DNA of 64,000 nt, from assembly GCA_014529385.2 (NCBI GenBank), contig CM043960.1:125834043-125898042 (forward strand), written 5' to 3'. This document shows positions 32,011-42,859 of this stretch, piece by piece; the stretch's first letter is position 1, and each line of letters opens with the position of its first letter. Origin of the DNA: Adiantum capillus-veneris (taxonomy: Eukaryota; Streptophyta; Polypodiopsida; Polypodiales; Pteridaceae). A program made the position numbers and the translations under genes. A model generated the notes under the pieces. That model searched no databases and had not been told where the DNA came from. It saw only the letters and a list, made by a program, of their open reading frames with translations.

Positions 32011-32449
32011 CTTGCACTTGGATTGTCGTGACATTCATAAAGAATTTGGTGCCGAATATCTGTGTCCGTCGGTACAAAAACCCTCTCCTTGTGGAGTAGG
32101 TACCCATTATCTAGGGATAAATTCTTCCATCTCTAAAGTTCATCGCTCCAAAGAGGAGAATCGGGTATGGAGGTTAAAGACACACTACCAGCATTGGAGT
32201 GAGAACTATCCCTCATTTTCACACGGTTCCACACTTTGGAGTATGCATCATCATGCTAACATCTACCTATGAGAGATTCCAAAAACTCACTTCAAAGCTT
32301 GGTAAAGAGAAGAGAGTTTATCTCAGGCATAAGACTAAAAGCATCTGTTACCACATTGTATCGTCCTTTATGATATCGAATCTTTGCATCATAGTCCTGA
32401 AGAATCTCAATCTACCTAGCCTTTGAAACCTTCAAATCTCTTTGTTGTG

Positions 32450-33720
32450 TAAACCATTTTACGCTTTCATGATCAAACACAATCTCAAACTGAGCTTCGT
32501 ACAAATAATGTTGCCACATTTTCAAAGGCGACACTATTGCATAAAGTTCTCTTTTGTAAGCAAATAATTCTACTATGTAGAGCTTCTTTCTTTCAAATGT
32601 GATTGACCTTCCCTCCCGCAGAATGATTGCTTCAATAGCACGGTTAATAGCAGCTTTCTCTCTTGCAAAAGGATTGCTCCAGTAGCACGTTTACTAGTAG
32701 CCATTTCTAAAACAAATGATTTCGAAGGATCCACAATAGCCAAAATAGAAGCTGCATCCTTGAGAGCATCAAAACTTTGTTGTTGAGCTTGTCTCCACTG
32801 AAAGGTTTTCAGTTGGTGGTCTGTCATTGGAATAGCAATATGAGCATACTTTTTAACGATCATTTGCGATAAAAACTGCAAATCCCAAGAAAATCTATAA
32901 CTCTTCCAGATTTCTGGGAGAAGGCCAGCTCCTAATGGAATTTACTTTGGATTGATCCTTATGTATCCCATCAACTGAAATAACATGCCCTAAATAGTGA
33001 ATTTCCTCCTTGAGAAAATCACACTTGGATTCTGTGGCATATAAGTTATTTTCTCTTAACAATTCAAACACCTCCTTCACATGGTGTAAGTGCTCTTTCT
33101 CATAGGCAATATACACTAGAATGTCATTAAAAAAAATGATAACAAACTTGCCCAAATATGGTTTCAAGACATTGTCCATAAGTGTCCTGAAAGTTGCAGG
33201 TATATTGGGTAACCCAAGGGCATAACCAAAAACTCAGAGTGTCCAAGGTTACCCAAGGGCATAACCAAAAACTCATAGTGTCCAAACCTTGGTTGGAATG
33301 CAGTTTTGGGTATATCAGCAAGCCTAATGTGTACTTGATGATACCATGACCACAAGTCTATCTTCGTAAAGATATACCATGACCACAAGTCTATCTTCAT
33401 GAAGATACGTGCATGGGTGATCTTATCAAATAAGTCATCTACTCTCGACAATTGCTACTTGTTCTTAAGTGCAACTGCATTCAACCCATGATAATTGATG
33501 CAAGTACGCATACTATCATATTTTTTCTTCACCAACAAGATGGAAGAGACCCATGGTGAATAATTAAACCCTTAACAACCTCCAAATGACTCATTCTATA
33601 GGGTTTTTTACTTACGTGCTTACTACCTGCAGCCACGTCTATGCCATGTTGCACACCCCATGCCAGTGGTAACCATGGTGGCAAATATCCTGGGAATACA
33701 TATTTGTATTTCATTAATAA
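32450..33720 (-). pseudogene. Reverse transcriptase and RNase H, mutated catalytic box
   Basis: RT peptides include [19 protein letters not shown] and, at 33179-32895, [20 protein letters not shown]. The catalytic box is FFND (33123-33134) instead of F/Y-x-D-D, so one metal-binding Asp is lost. Two in-frame tandem duplications lie in the RT: 39 bp at about 33212-33289 and 33 bp at about 33341-33406. RNase H (32881-32573) reads SKSFVLEMATSKRATGAILL, where the first catalytic Asp expected before A-S is replaced. All point to long inactivity. Confidence 0.85.
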
Positions 33721-33724
33721 ATAT

Positions 33725-34330
33725 CTATTGATCTATTAGCAAGATTTTCTTGTTCTGGAGAGAGATATAAGTAGCCACAGGTGGAAGAGAATAGAGAGAA
33801 GCATGCGGTGTTAAGGAACTGTTATTCAAAGCATTATTAGCATTTGACAAAAAATGACACATGGAGTAGCACAAAAAGAGTTCTTCTATTTCATCTTGAG
33901 AAGAGAGCCTCATAAGCTTGGCTATACAAATGAGTGGCAAGGAAGGAACATCCTTGTCTCCCAATGGCAACACGTGCATGCCATTGGATTCGAACATCCA
34001 AACGTTGTGCTCATAGCTATGTTTAAGTGTCGATCCTAGACTATGTAGCCACTTCCAACTAAGGACCACATTTGCTTGATCTATATTCAGAACTTGAAAA
34101 TTCAAGGACGTGTGATACCCTTGAATCTCTAATGGTACATCTTTCACTTGAGTATCCCACACTTTGGCGTCATGGCCATTAATGATCGCTACCGTGTAAT
34201 GGTGGGAACTCAGAGTCTGGGGCAACTTGAGCCGTTTCACTAACTTATAGTTAATGAAATTGCGTGAAGCACCATCTCCCACCAAGATTCTCACCTTGTG
34301 ACCTTGGATAGACCCATGCATGCACACCAA
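33725..34330 (-). pseudogene. Retropepsin region, long open frame
   Basis: A 201-codon open frame begins MVCMHGSIQGHKVRILVGDG and continues ASRNFINYKLVKRLKLPQTL. VRILVGDGAS aligns with the retropepsin V-x-I-L-x-D-S-G-A-S. The reading is D-G-A-S, one residue short of D-S-G-A. The later FQVLNIDQANVVLSWKWLHS is the usual V-L-G-x-x-W-L block. It would process the polyprotein. The frame is intact, but the active site looks altered. Confidence 0.8.
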
Positions 34331-34501
34331 CTCATGTGGACCAAAAGTCTACTGCCACATTGAAGTCGTGATATAATTCTCATGCACCACTTTGGTATGT
34401 GGTACCTCCACATTGGATAAACAAGAGGAGGACTCAAGAGGGAGTAGCTGCACCATGTGCACTACTTTATCCTTACCCTAGGTAGTAGATTTCCCCATGG
34501 G

Positions 34502-35082
34502 GCAATTATTTTTTTTGTGTCCACTCCCTAAACATGTAAAACATAATTTTTATTTTTTAGCCTTCTCAAACTCTTCACTGGTGGACAGAGGGCCCCTAGA
34601 CCCTTCGCTGCATTCATGGAGACCATCATGTATATGCGCTTGCGCTATGGCTCCATGAGCGTCTTGGGGTCCTGGGGTTTGACATGCTTCTTAAGCTTCT
34701 CTACCAACCAATGGATAAACCCATGCACTTGAGAATTACATCACAATTATGTAAGATATACTCCAATAATGTCTTATGTTGACGCATAAAGCACTTATCC
34801 CAAGTAGACCAATTTTTGTCCGCTTCATTTATGGGAAGAAATTCCTTTCTGAACACAGTCTCAAAGGTTGCCCAAGTCTATGGTATGATGCCCTTTTCCT
34901 TGAGAGAAATCCACCATTTTTTGTAGGCCTTGCCTTCTAGTGAAACTCGTTTACAATGCCTTAATTGCATCTGGAGTGCGTTTAAGATCGTGAATCCCAT
35001 CCATTTGCTTAGGTTAAATTCACAGTGTTGTTGTTGTGTTCCCTTTCCTCACCCCTGACAATCGGTGGCTTGGTATTCTTTA
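34502..35082 (-). pseudogene. Gag with CCHC knuckle
   Basis: A perfect CX2CX4HX4C knuckle (CFTCLGSGHKKNNC) lies at 34543-34502. Upstream peptides TFETVFRKEFLPINEADKNW and WDKCFMRQHKTLLEYIL belong to the retrotransposon gag core. Gag is cut at 35082 by the solo LTR, and the leader resumes at 36673. A few stops interrupt it. Confidence 0.75.
35078..35082 (+). repeat. Target-site duplication (left), CTTTA
   Basis: Identical to 36673-36677, flanking the solo LTR. Confidence 0.88.
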
Positions 35083-36672
35083 TGTCATAATAATCAATAT
35101 CTAATTCTCCTAAATGATTTTCTCATATTAAACTAATCATTTAATGTGGGGAAGTGCCAAGGGAGAAAAAGCTAGAATATTGGTTAAGCTAGCAAACCGG
35201 CCACAGTAGGGATCCAAAGGAGGAAAAATAGGGATCCAAAGGGGGGGCCATCTGCAAAAGAGCCATGTGCAACAATGGGCTAAAAAGACCCTAAGGTTCA
35301 GCCCATTAAGACTTCCAAAATGCTAAGGTTCCAAAATTCAAAGGTTGTGTCCAAAGGTCAACCCTAGGGAAAATTGGATGCTTTGTGTGTGCCCTAAAAG
35401 TCTTTGCACATCCCTACATGGGAGGGGGTGAGCCCCAAAGGTAGGGGATGAGAGAGAAAGCCACACACACACACACAGGCTCCCTTTACACAAAGGGAAT
35501 GAGGGACACATGTCAGCTCCCTAGGCCAGATGCCCACAAGGTGTGCCCAATTCCTATTGGAAGACCCTTGAAGTGGACCAATGAGAATTAAGCTAGAGTA
35601 AATGTAGTTTAATTAATTTAAAAACATTTAATAAAAGAAACCAATGAGAATTAAGTCTCCTAGAAGACTATTGGGCAGTCTCCAAAAGGGGCCAATGAGC
35701 ATTCAGAAGCCCTATGGCTTGCCTGATTTCTATTGGCCAGGAGACAAAGGGGTCCAATGAGAGTTTAGTTTAATTATTTAATTACCTAAAGCTCTCACAA
35801 AAGGGGAAAGGGGGACACATGTCAGAAGGCTATCACTTATGCTGCTTAATAACTATTGGCTTGACTTGGGGAGGTCCAATGAGGCAAAAGCCAGACCAAA
35901 TTAGCAGCTAGGGCTCGCCCAAGAGAGAGAGGGGGCTGATTTTTGCTTGGCATGGACACACACACACTCACACTTGACCATGTGTGAAGGAAGAATACTC
36001 TATCTCCTCCCAAGCTTTAATGGAGAGCTCATCACCTACTCCAAGCTTGTGAGATAGAAGCCTACATCAACACTCTCTTGGCATGTGGATGCAAATCCAA
36101 CCAAGAGCCAAGCTTCAATGCATGCTCATCTCCTCTACCAAGCTAATTACTAAGCTAAGCTATGCTAATATGAGTGATTATGTGAGGAGATGCACATCTT
36201 TCTCGTAAGATACTCCTTCTTCCTCTCAATCTACTCTCATACCCTGCTAGCTCTCACCATCTTCGAAGGTGTGTGAGGTCTTGGGTCTGAGAACGGGGAT
36301 AATTCAAGTTGTGTTTGATTAAGTGTTTTGCTTGGTGTATGAAGCTTCCATCTTCATTACACTAGCTAGTCTTGAAGGAACACAAAGAATTGTATTGTAC
36401 AATGTCTCTCTTGATGGGAGAAACCATAATACAAAGCCTTTTGGAGGGGGGACCGGCTCCATGCAAATCCGGTCCTCAACTGTTGTCAATAGCTTAATTT
36501 CTCTCTCTTTTGAAAGTATTGTCGATGCTATCTAACTAGGTGTTATGCTTTTTGTTTCTCTCTCCACCCAAGCACTCTTGTAATTCTCATTAGGAATCTA
36601 TTCTAATGAAATGCCCACTATGTTCATGCTAATTTCCGCTACACATAAGTTATTAGGCCATTAAATGTTACA
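35083..36672 (+). repeat. Solo LTR, 1590 bp, of the 58.7 kb Ty3 family
   Basis: It begins TGTCATAATAATC and ends AAATGTTACA, with CTTTA on both sides. It shares with 58709-60524 and 26665-27997 the AAATGATTTTCTCAT block, AC repeat, GGGATGAGAGAG, CCAATGAG modules and the GGAGGGGGGACCGGCTCCA block. No internal coding sequence of its family adjoins it, so it is a solo LTR formed by LTR-LTR recombination. At least five CCAATGAG-type boxes occur at about 35579, 35641, 35690, 35753 and 35875. Confidence 0.9.
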
Positions 36673-36677
36673 CTTTA
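36673..36677 (+). repeat. Target-site duplication (right), CTTTA
   Basis: Identical to 35078-35082. Confidence 0.88.
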
Positions 36678-36838
36678 ACAAGTTATCCACCTCTTTTTGA
36701 GAGAGAAGGTGCAACTCCTCCAGATTGGAGCCTTGCTCATATAGACTAGGTGTGCTTTCACCAGGCCCGAAGGACGTAAAAACCTGAGTTTTCAAGTAAA
36801 GGTAAACACGCATTCCTCCTTTCCTAGAGTAGCCTTAG

Positions 36839-36850
36839 GCTTGGATACCA
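36839..36850 (-). other. Primer-binding site of the short-LTR element
   Basis: The minus strand reads TGGTATCCAAGC, a tRNA-Met-type primer site with one change from the window's others, one base from the LTR end at 36852. Confidence 0.8.
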
Positions 36851-36851
36851 G

Positions 36852-36996
36852 TGTGAGACAAAAAGGGGATTGGACCATGCAACTCTCCACCTGATCATGC
36901 AATATATAGGCCCTGCCTAGCTATTCCTAGGGCCCCCTTGACCGCATGTCCATCATGGCCCTTAGTGTGCCACCCAATCTTACCCTAGGCCTGACA
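36852..36996 (-). repeat. 5' mini-LTR, 145 bp
   Basis: The minus strand starts TGTCAGGCCTAGGG and ends TTTGTCTCACA next to the PBS. It has a TATATA stretch near 36902. The match with 30681-30755 covers both ends and the GGTGGAGAGTTG block. Confidence 0.72.
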
Positions 36997-39292
36997 TGGA
37001 CATTAGTTTTGCCTTTTGGTATAACCAACACTCCAACTACTTTCATGACAATTATGGATAGTGTTTTGAAACTGTATCTAAACAAGTTTCTGATTGTTTT
37101 CCTCGATGACATTCTAGTCTATAGTGCATATGAAGAGGAGCACTCACTAACATCTGAAGCAAGTGTTTGATTTCCTAGGGTAGCACAAATTATATGCTAA
37201 GGATTCCACGTGTGATTTTTTGAAGATTGAAATTCACTATTTGGAGCATATAATTTTTGTTGCATGCCTTCATATGGATTACTCCAAAATGGAAACCATC
37301 CATAAATGGTCTCCTCCTCAATCCAGATTCTCTTAGGATTTGTAGGTTTCTGTCGCAAGTTTGTTAAAAACTATGCAATTTCTCTGACCGACCAAGGGTA
37401 AAGCATTTCATTGGGAAGAGGATCAGTGGTGAGTTTTGACTCACTTAAGGTTTTTCTCACTCTGATGCACCCATGTTGGTTATTGTGGATCCCATGAAGA
37501 CTTTTGTGCTTGAGACAGATGCTAGCAATTGAGTTATTGGGGTGATTCTTCTTCAAGGGAAAGGCCAATTGATTCTAAAAGCAAGAAACTTGATTCTGAA
37601 TGAAAGTATCAAATGATTTACATAACATACTAATTTGAAGGGTCGAAAGGCAAGGTGAGCTAAGATTATTCAGGAGTATGACACAAAGCTCCAGTATTGT
37701 AAAGGATGATATAATGTGGTCAGCAATGCTCTCAATTGTATGCTTGAGGTCAACTCGCTTCTATTCATGGAACTTAAAAGCGAGTTTTTGGAATCTCTTA
37801 AGGGAGAATGTGAACATGATGATGCATAATCTAAGGTGTGAAGTCATGTTAAAAAGAGGGATCTTTCTCACTCCAATGTTAGTAGTGTGTCTATTTCCTT
37901 CACACTTAATTCTCCTCTTTTTGAGTGAAGAACTGACTCGATGGAATAATTTTCCATTGAAGATGGGAACCTAGTCCACAAAGGGAGAGTTTGTTTATCG
38001 ACAAACGTAGACATTTAGTGCAAAATTCTTTATGAATGTCATGATAGTCCAATTGTATAGCACCTAGCCATAAAGAAGGCTTATAGATGAGGCTTATGCA
38101 CTCATCCAACGATAATCTTACTAGCCAAGTTTACATGGGCATGTTCAAGACTATGTCCTAAATTGTCAAAAATGTCAACTTAACAAAGGAGAGTGCCTAA
38201 ACGTAGGAGGTCTCTTAGTTCCTTTGAAGATTTTCAATGGCAAATGGAAAAGTATCACTATGGATTTTATTGTTGGTCTGCTAACTATTGTATGAGGTAA
38301 TGACTTGCTGTAGGTGATTGTAGATTGGTTGACTAAACTTTGTTAGTATATTCCAACCAACTCCACCATTAAAACTCTAGTGTTAGCCAAGTTACTTGTT
38401 GATAATCTCTATAGACTATATGGATTGCTTAGAAATATTTGGCGATCATGATCCTAAGTTTAATAGTCAATTCTGGAGGTTGTGAACACTTCTAGTTGTC
38501 TTTAAACACTCAAGAACACAACTCAATCTCAGTAGTGCAAATCATCTAGAGAAGGATGGTCAAATTGAACAAGTGAACCACATGGTAGAGGATATGTTAC
38601 GAGCATTGTTAGTAAAAAGCAATCTGGTTGGAAAGATTATCTTTGTATTCTAGAATTTTCTTATAATAGCGTAAAGCATGTTTCTACTCGATTTAGTCCC
38701 TTCATGTTTATGTATGGTTTTCAACCTAGGTCACTAGTTACGCTGGGATTGGCTATCAAAAAAATTTAGCAAGTCAAGGAATTTGTCCAAGATCATATGG
38801 ATATACTAAAATTTGCTCATCAAAATGTTTGAGATAGATACAAGACGTATGCTAATGGGAAACATCTGCAAGTCACTTTCACACAAGGTGAAAATGGTCC
38901 TAAACCTAAGTCATATCCTAGATATTGTGACCCATTCAAAATGCTCAAGCAAGTTGGAAATATGTTCTAAAAACTTTCTTTACTTGCGTACTTTCGTAGT
39001 CATCCAGTTTTTCATGTAAGCCATTTAAGTAAAACGCTCGCATCGAGACAAGAATGTAGTTGATCAACATGTTTTGATTGATTTCATTGAACCTCCCACC
39101 TAGCCGAATGAAATCGAGCGCATTCTTGACTATTATGATTCATGTACTCATCATCATGTGCATCACCAAGCATTAGTTAAGTGGAAAGATAGACCTAAAG
39201 AAGGTGCCACTTAGAATAATAGTAGTGTTCTTAAGAAGAAATATCCCACTTTTGTTTTCAGGGAAGAAAACAGTACTCCAAGGAGGGAGTAA
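36997..39292 (+). pseudogene. Pol relic (RT to chromodomain) of the short-LTR family, plus strand
   Basis: It starts inside RT (LVLPFGITNTPTTF), with an intact FLDD box at 37099-37110 (FLIVFLDDILVYSAYEEEHS). RNase H peptides include SDAPMLVIVDPMKTFVLETD, and integrase peptides include DHDPKFNSQFWRL and EKDGQIEQVNHMVEDM. A chromodomain-like end reads ERILDYYDS, HHQALVKWKDRPKEGATWNN, then FREENSTPRRE and the polypurine tract. It has numerous stops and shifts. The 5' half (LTR, gag, protease) is missing, and the left edge abuts the LTR of the minus element exactly. Confidence 0.8.
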
Positions 39293-39406
39293 TGTGAGGC
39301 CAAGGACCCGAGCATAGCCCAATGGGAACTGGGACATAAGCCCTTCTATAAATAGAGAAGGGAATGGCTAGGTGGAGTAAGGAGTTTCCAAGCTCCTTAC
39401 CTCATA
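39293..39406 (+). repeat. 3' mini-LTR of the plus relic, about 114 bp
   Basis: It begins TGTGAGGCCAAGGACCC after CCAAGGAGGGAGTAA, contains CTATAAATAG and ends near CTTACCTCATA. Its start and GGTGGAG block match the other mini-LTRs. Confidence 0.65.
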
Positions 39407-39479
39407 GTAACCAAATCAAATAATTCCAAAACCTACCGACATAGGCCTGAACACCTTCATTTTTATCATTTTGTATGAG

Positions 39480-39890
39480 ATCCCATTACCTAGGTGCCTT
39501 TGATTTATAATGTGCAGGTAAAAATTGAGGCGAGTATAGTTTTTGTAATGGAGATCATGTATGTTGATGTTCACCATGTTGCTTGATAGCATTCCACCAT
39601 AATGCAGCACTTTAGTAAGATAACTAGATGCACATTTGAATTTATCACACTAAAAAAAAGCATCATGAAAATAATCATCTAATTGATCGATCCATGCCAA
39701 CAGTATGCTTTCATCTTTTGTACCATAAAAATCCTTTATGCTAAATGTTTTGGCGCTAATTTTACTCTTTTTGGACATTGGTACAGTTTCAGTGCATGCA
39801 AAATTAAATAAATTATCTTCTAGTTCAATGTGTTGCATGAGCTCATATGTAACACTATGTTGTAGGTTTACTAATTTCTGAGTGCTAGTG
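39480..39890 (-). pseudogene. Gag N-terminal-like fragment
   Basis: The minus frame 39838-39650 reads FSIKDFYGTKDESILLAWID and QLDDYFHDAFF, the F-x-G-x-x-D-x-x-x-L-x-W-x-x-x-x-x-x-F pattern of plant retrotransposon gag cores. KFKCASSYL-type sequence follows in another frame. No LTR or pol is attached, and the parent element was not identified. Confidence 0.5.
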
Positions 39891-39900
39891 GGTGCTTTTG

Positions 39901-40171
39901 GGTAAGTGCATCATGAGTGTATAATTTAATTAATGAAATATACACTCAAACATAGTATTATGGAACAACAAAAATACTTAGTTGTGGCATAGCGAGCTAT
40001 TGTCAAAATTCTTGGCTGATTATTGAACAAAAAGTGGTAAGTGCATCATGAGTGTATAATTTAATTAATAAAATATGCACTCAAACTTAGTATTGTGAAA
40101 CAAAAAAAATACTTAGTTGTGGCAAAGCGAGCTATTGTCCAAATTCTTAACCGATTATTGAACAAAAAGTA
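39901..40171 (+). repeat. 135 bp tandem duplication
   Basis: GGTAAGTGCATCATGAGTG at 39901 recurs at 40036. Both units run through ATACTTAGTTGTGGCA and GCGAGCTATTGTC to TTATTGAACAAAAAGT, about 93 percent identical by eye. Confidence 0.93.
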
Positions 40172-41310
40172 GCATTTCAAAACTAATGCATGAAGAGCCT
40201 AGAGAAAAGCTATTTTCTTACTTTCGATAGGTCCCAGCTTTTTGACTTTTTTGGTAACAATGTGATTGCTCTCAAAATTAACTTAAACCATATATAAAAT
40301 GCTAATAAGTACATTGATCATCTCAACTTTGCAAATCCTTCTTCAAGTTTGAGAATTCTAATGTACATGGACATCAATGTTGCATTAGGTAGTCGCTCTT
40401 AAAATAAGACAACAATATAGTAATTAACCATAAAAGCCCAAAAATCCCATACACGTTAATGCTAACCACATGCACCACAAAAATTCAGAGGGCAAACAAT
40501 ATTATAACATAACTCTAAGCCTCTTATAGTTTAAGAGTTTGCAAAATGTCATGGGAAGACAATCTACAAAAAGAAATTATTGATCAAGAAGTAATCGTCT
40601 CCATAATTCTTGAATTAGTTTTTAGGCTAAGACTTGCACAAAATAAGGTCATAAATTTCTTCACTTTCCTCAACGGTCTTAAATGCTCTTGTGCATCTTG
40701 TGACCACATAAATCCCCCCTAGTAATTTTGGAGTCCCTTTCTTGGGCATGGTTCACTATCTAGAAAGCTTGCCTTTTAAACAAGTGTCTTCTTTGGAGGA
40801 CGAGGTTACCTCTAATGAGTTGCTGCTTCATCATGCCCCCCTTTTTGTCCCCTATGATGATAAGGCACATAGGGAGGTCTTGAGGCATGCATAGCTCTTC
40901 CTATGTTTGTAGATTTTTATTCACGTTGCTTTTTCACCTATGCAGGCATATACATGTAGATTGTAAAATAGCCATGCAATAATCAATCATGCATGAATTG
41001 CTGCTAACACGTAGTGATACCGGAGACTTTAAAATCTTCAAAACTAACTAATAATGCTTGTATGACTCAAAGGATCTTCAATAATAGCGGCACAACACTC
41101 CTACAAACACCTTTTTCTAGCTAGCACATTGCTCAAGTATCCATGCTTCATCCATCAGCTAGTCACCTAGTGACATGCAAATCCAAGTTGATTGCTTGTT
41201 GATTAACCTTGAATTCATATCATGGATCTCTCACAAGGGAATAGGCCCATTAGCACCTTCTCTCACAACGAAATAGGCTCAATCTATTTAAAGCTCCCTT
41301 GGAGACTAGT
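40172..41310. other. Anonymous AT-rich sequence
   Basis: No recognisable protein, RNA gene or terminal repeat. Confidence 0.45.
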
Positions 41311-41668
41311 GGTAAGTATACTTGCATCATGGTGCTTCATGAGTCATTCTTTCCTCCACTCAAGTTAGAATGTGATGGACTTGAGTACCATGATGCCCTG
41401 TCACATGGGAGATAGCATGTATTTGGCTCTAAGATGCTCTAGGTTGTTTGCTTCTCAATTAGCCCATTCCTTCAATTCAACATTGATGAGGTATTGGGGA
41501 GGTTCAATGGTTGATGGAGACGTTGGAACTTTGCAGTAAATGTAATTTTCATCGTGGTGCTTCTTGAATTATTCTTTCCTCTACTTGGGCTAGAATTTGA
41601 TGGACTTGAGTGAATGATGCCCCTTCAAGTGGGAGGTAGCTTGTAGCTGGCTCGAAGATGCTCTAGGC
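41311..41668 (+). repeat. Diverged repeat, two units about 225 bp apart
   Basis: The units 41311-41443 and 41534-41668 share TGGTGCTTC, ATTCTTTCCTC, TTTGATGGACTTGAG-type and GATGCTCTAGG blocks. It ends just upstream of the double-knuckle gag. Confidence 0.75.
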
Positions 41669-41826
41669 ATCAAAGATCATGCATGTTTTTTTGATGTATA
41701 ATGGCCACTCTTTTTAATATGCTTTGGGCTACAAAAATTCTTATGTAAAAGCATAGGCCATCTCTTGTACAATTAGGGGTAGATAAATAGTCACCAAACT
41801 CCTCCGAGCCTAGTCCATCTACAGTA

Positions 41827-42267
41827 ATGGTAGAAGGAGATTGGTATAATTCATATCCACCACCAATGGAAGAAACCGTGACTTATGCTCCACTAGAGCT
41901 TGCACCAATGTATTATGTAGCTAATCAAGGTGTCATACCTCCCATGATAAGACTCATGATTAAGCCAAGAACAGAAAATTGTCACAACTGTGGTGCAAAT
42001 GATCATTGGAAAAATGAATGTCCAAAGCCTGACAAAAACCTCAAGCCAGTTGAAGCCTATTGCATACAATGTTGCAAAAAGGGAAGACACTTTCCGGAAT
42101 ATTGTCCTAAAAAACTTTTAAACAAGGGTAAAACAGTAGTAAACGTAGTCCAAGTGATACCTAGTAGCTCATCAGAGAGTGAACCGATTGTTCCAATCAA
42201 GGTAATCACCAGAGCCCAGGCTAAGAAAAAGAAACACGACTCCTCTGATGATTCAAAAAATACGTAA
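41827..42267 (+). pseudogene. Gag C-terminus with two zinc knuckles (second double-knuckle element)
   Basis: A 146-codon open frame has knuckle 1 CHNCGANDHWKNEC (CX2CX4HX4C, 41980-42021) and knuckle 2 CIQCCKKGRHFPEYC (CX2CX5HX4C, 42061-42105), whose spacing is one residue longer than canonical. SSSSESEP and VIPIKVITRAQAKKKK-like basic sequence follow. The same order occurs in the relic at 8022 / 14572-14680. Nucleocapsid knuckles bind element RNA. The upstream capsid part is not recognised and the element is truncated. It could be a distinct Ty3/gypsy lineage; a pararetrovirus is less likely because no movement protein is seen. Confidence 0.72.
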
Positions 42268-42312
42268 GTTTCCTCTCAAAGGATCAAAAGAAGCAGAAGC
42301 AAAAGATATGAG

Positions 42313-42816
42313 ATGAGAAAACAAAAACAACGGGTTGAAATAAAAAAGAAAGCAAAAAAGCTATTCCAAAAAAAGGTGAAAGAAACTGGAAGTCAAATCA
42401 AGGAAACAACCGTGAAATCTGGAGGATCCATTTTGGTTAATAAAATTTTTGAGCCTATTAATGCATCCTTGGAAGCCTACCAAGCAGGACTTAAAGCAGG
42501 CCAAATTATGAAAAACAAATGGAAAAACTATCCTTCTCTAGACATGGAAGCAGCTAGGCTGGAAGCTTATCAAAATTTGGTAAGAATCATGCAAGAAATG
42601 CTGGAAAAACAAAAACCCAAGCTTGAAAGTATTGCAAAACCTGAAGAGCTTGTGGTAAGAGACACTAAAGAAAAACCCAATGTAGTGGTAGAACCCCACC
42701 TTGAAACAAAAGAACCAGAACTTATAGTGCCGAACAACGAAGATGCCTTAGACGGAATTCCATTCGTAGAGGAAGACTGGCCAAGACACTTATGGGAAAA
42801 AGTTAGAGATCAATGA
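42313..42816 (+). CDS. Lys/Glu-rich linker between Gag and protease (open frame)
   Basis: A 167-codon uninterrupted frame starts with a strongly basic run (MRKQKQRVEIKKKAKKLFQK). A predicted helical segment follows (EAARLEAYQNLVRIMQEMLE), then acidic PEELVVRDTKEKP and an end of DGIPFVEEDWPRHLWEKV. It sits in the slot between the double-knuckle gag and the protease, and the relative at 14.7-15.4 kb has a similar Lys/Glu/Gln-rich stretch. No known domain was recognised. It is probably part of the gag-pol polyprotein of this lineage rather than an independent gene. Confidence 0.5.
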   Translation: MRKQKQRVEIKKKAKKLFQKKVKETGSQIKETTVKSGGSILVNKIFEPINASLEAYQAGLKAGQIMKNKWKNYPSLDMEAARLEAYQNLVRIMQEMLEKQKPKLESIAKPEELVVRDTKEKPNVVVEPHLETKEPELIVPNNEDALDGIPFVEEDWPRHLWEKVRDQ

Positions 42817-42859
42817 TGGGAGCATAACTCTAAAGTCAGCTCCTATAGAGGAAGTTTGG

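Larger units (their letters stand above)
30681..36996 (-). mobile_element. Ty3/gypsy element with very short LTRs, minus strand, carrying a nested solo LTR
   Basis: On the minus strand the order is: 145 bp LTR (36996-36852), PBS (36850-36839), leader and gag (interrupted by the solo LTR 35083-36672), protease, RT, RNase H, integrase, chromodomain, polypurine tract (30770-30756) and 75 bp LTR (30755-30681). Both LTRs read TGTCA-GCC at the start and GTCTCACA at the end. Without the insert it is about 4.7 kb. No target duplication was found at the outer ends. Three other relics of this family lie at 36997-39406, 44555-46150 and 46206-46810. Confidence 0.82.

Noticed and set aside
33200-33410. 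CRISPR-like direct repeats
   Set aside because: They are in-frame tandem duplications of RT codons, without regular spacers, in a plant retrotransposon.
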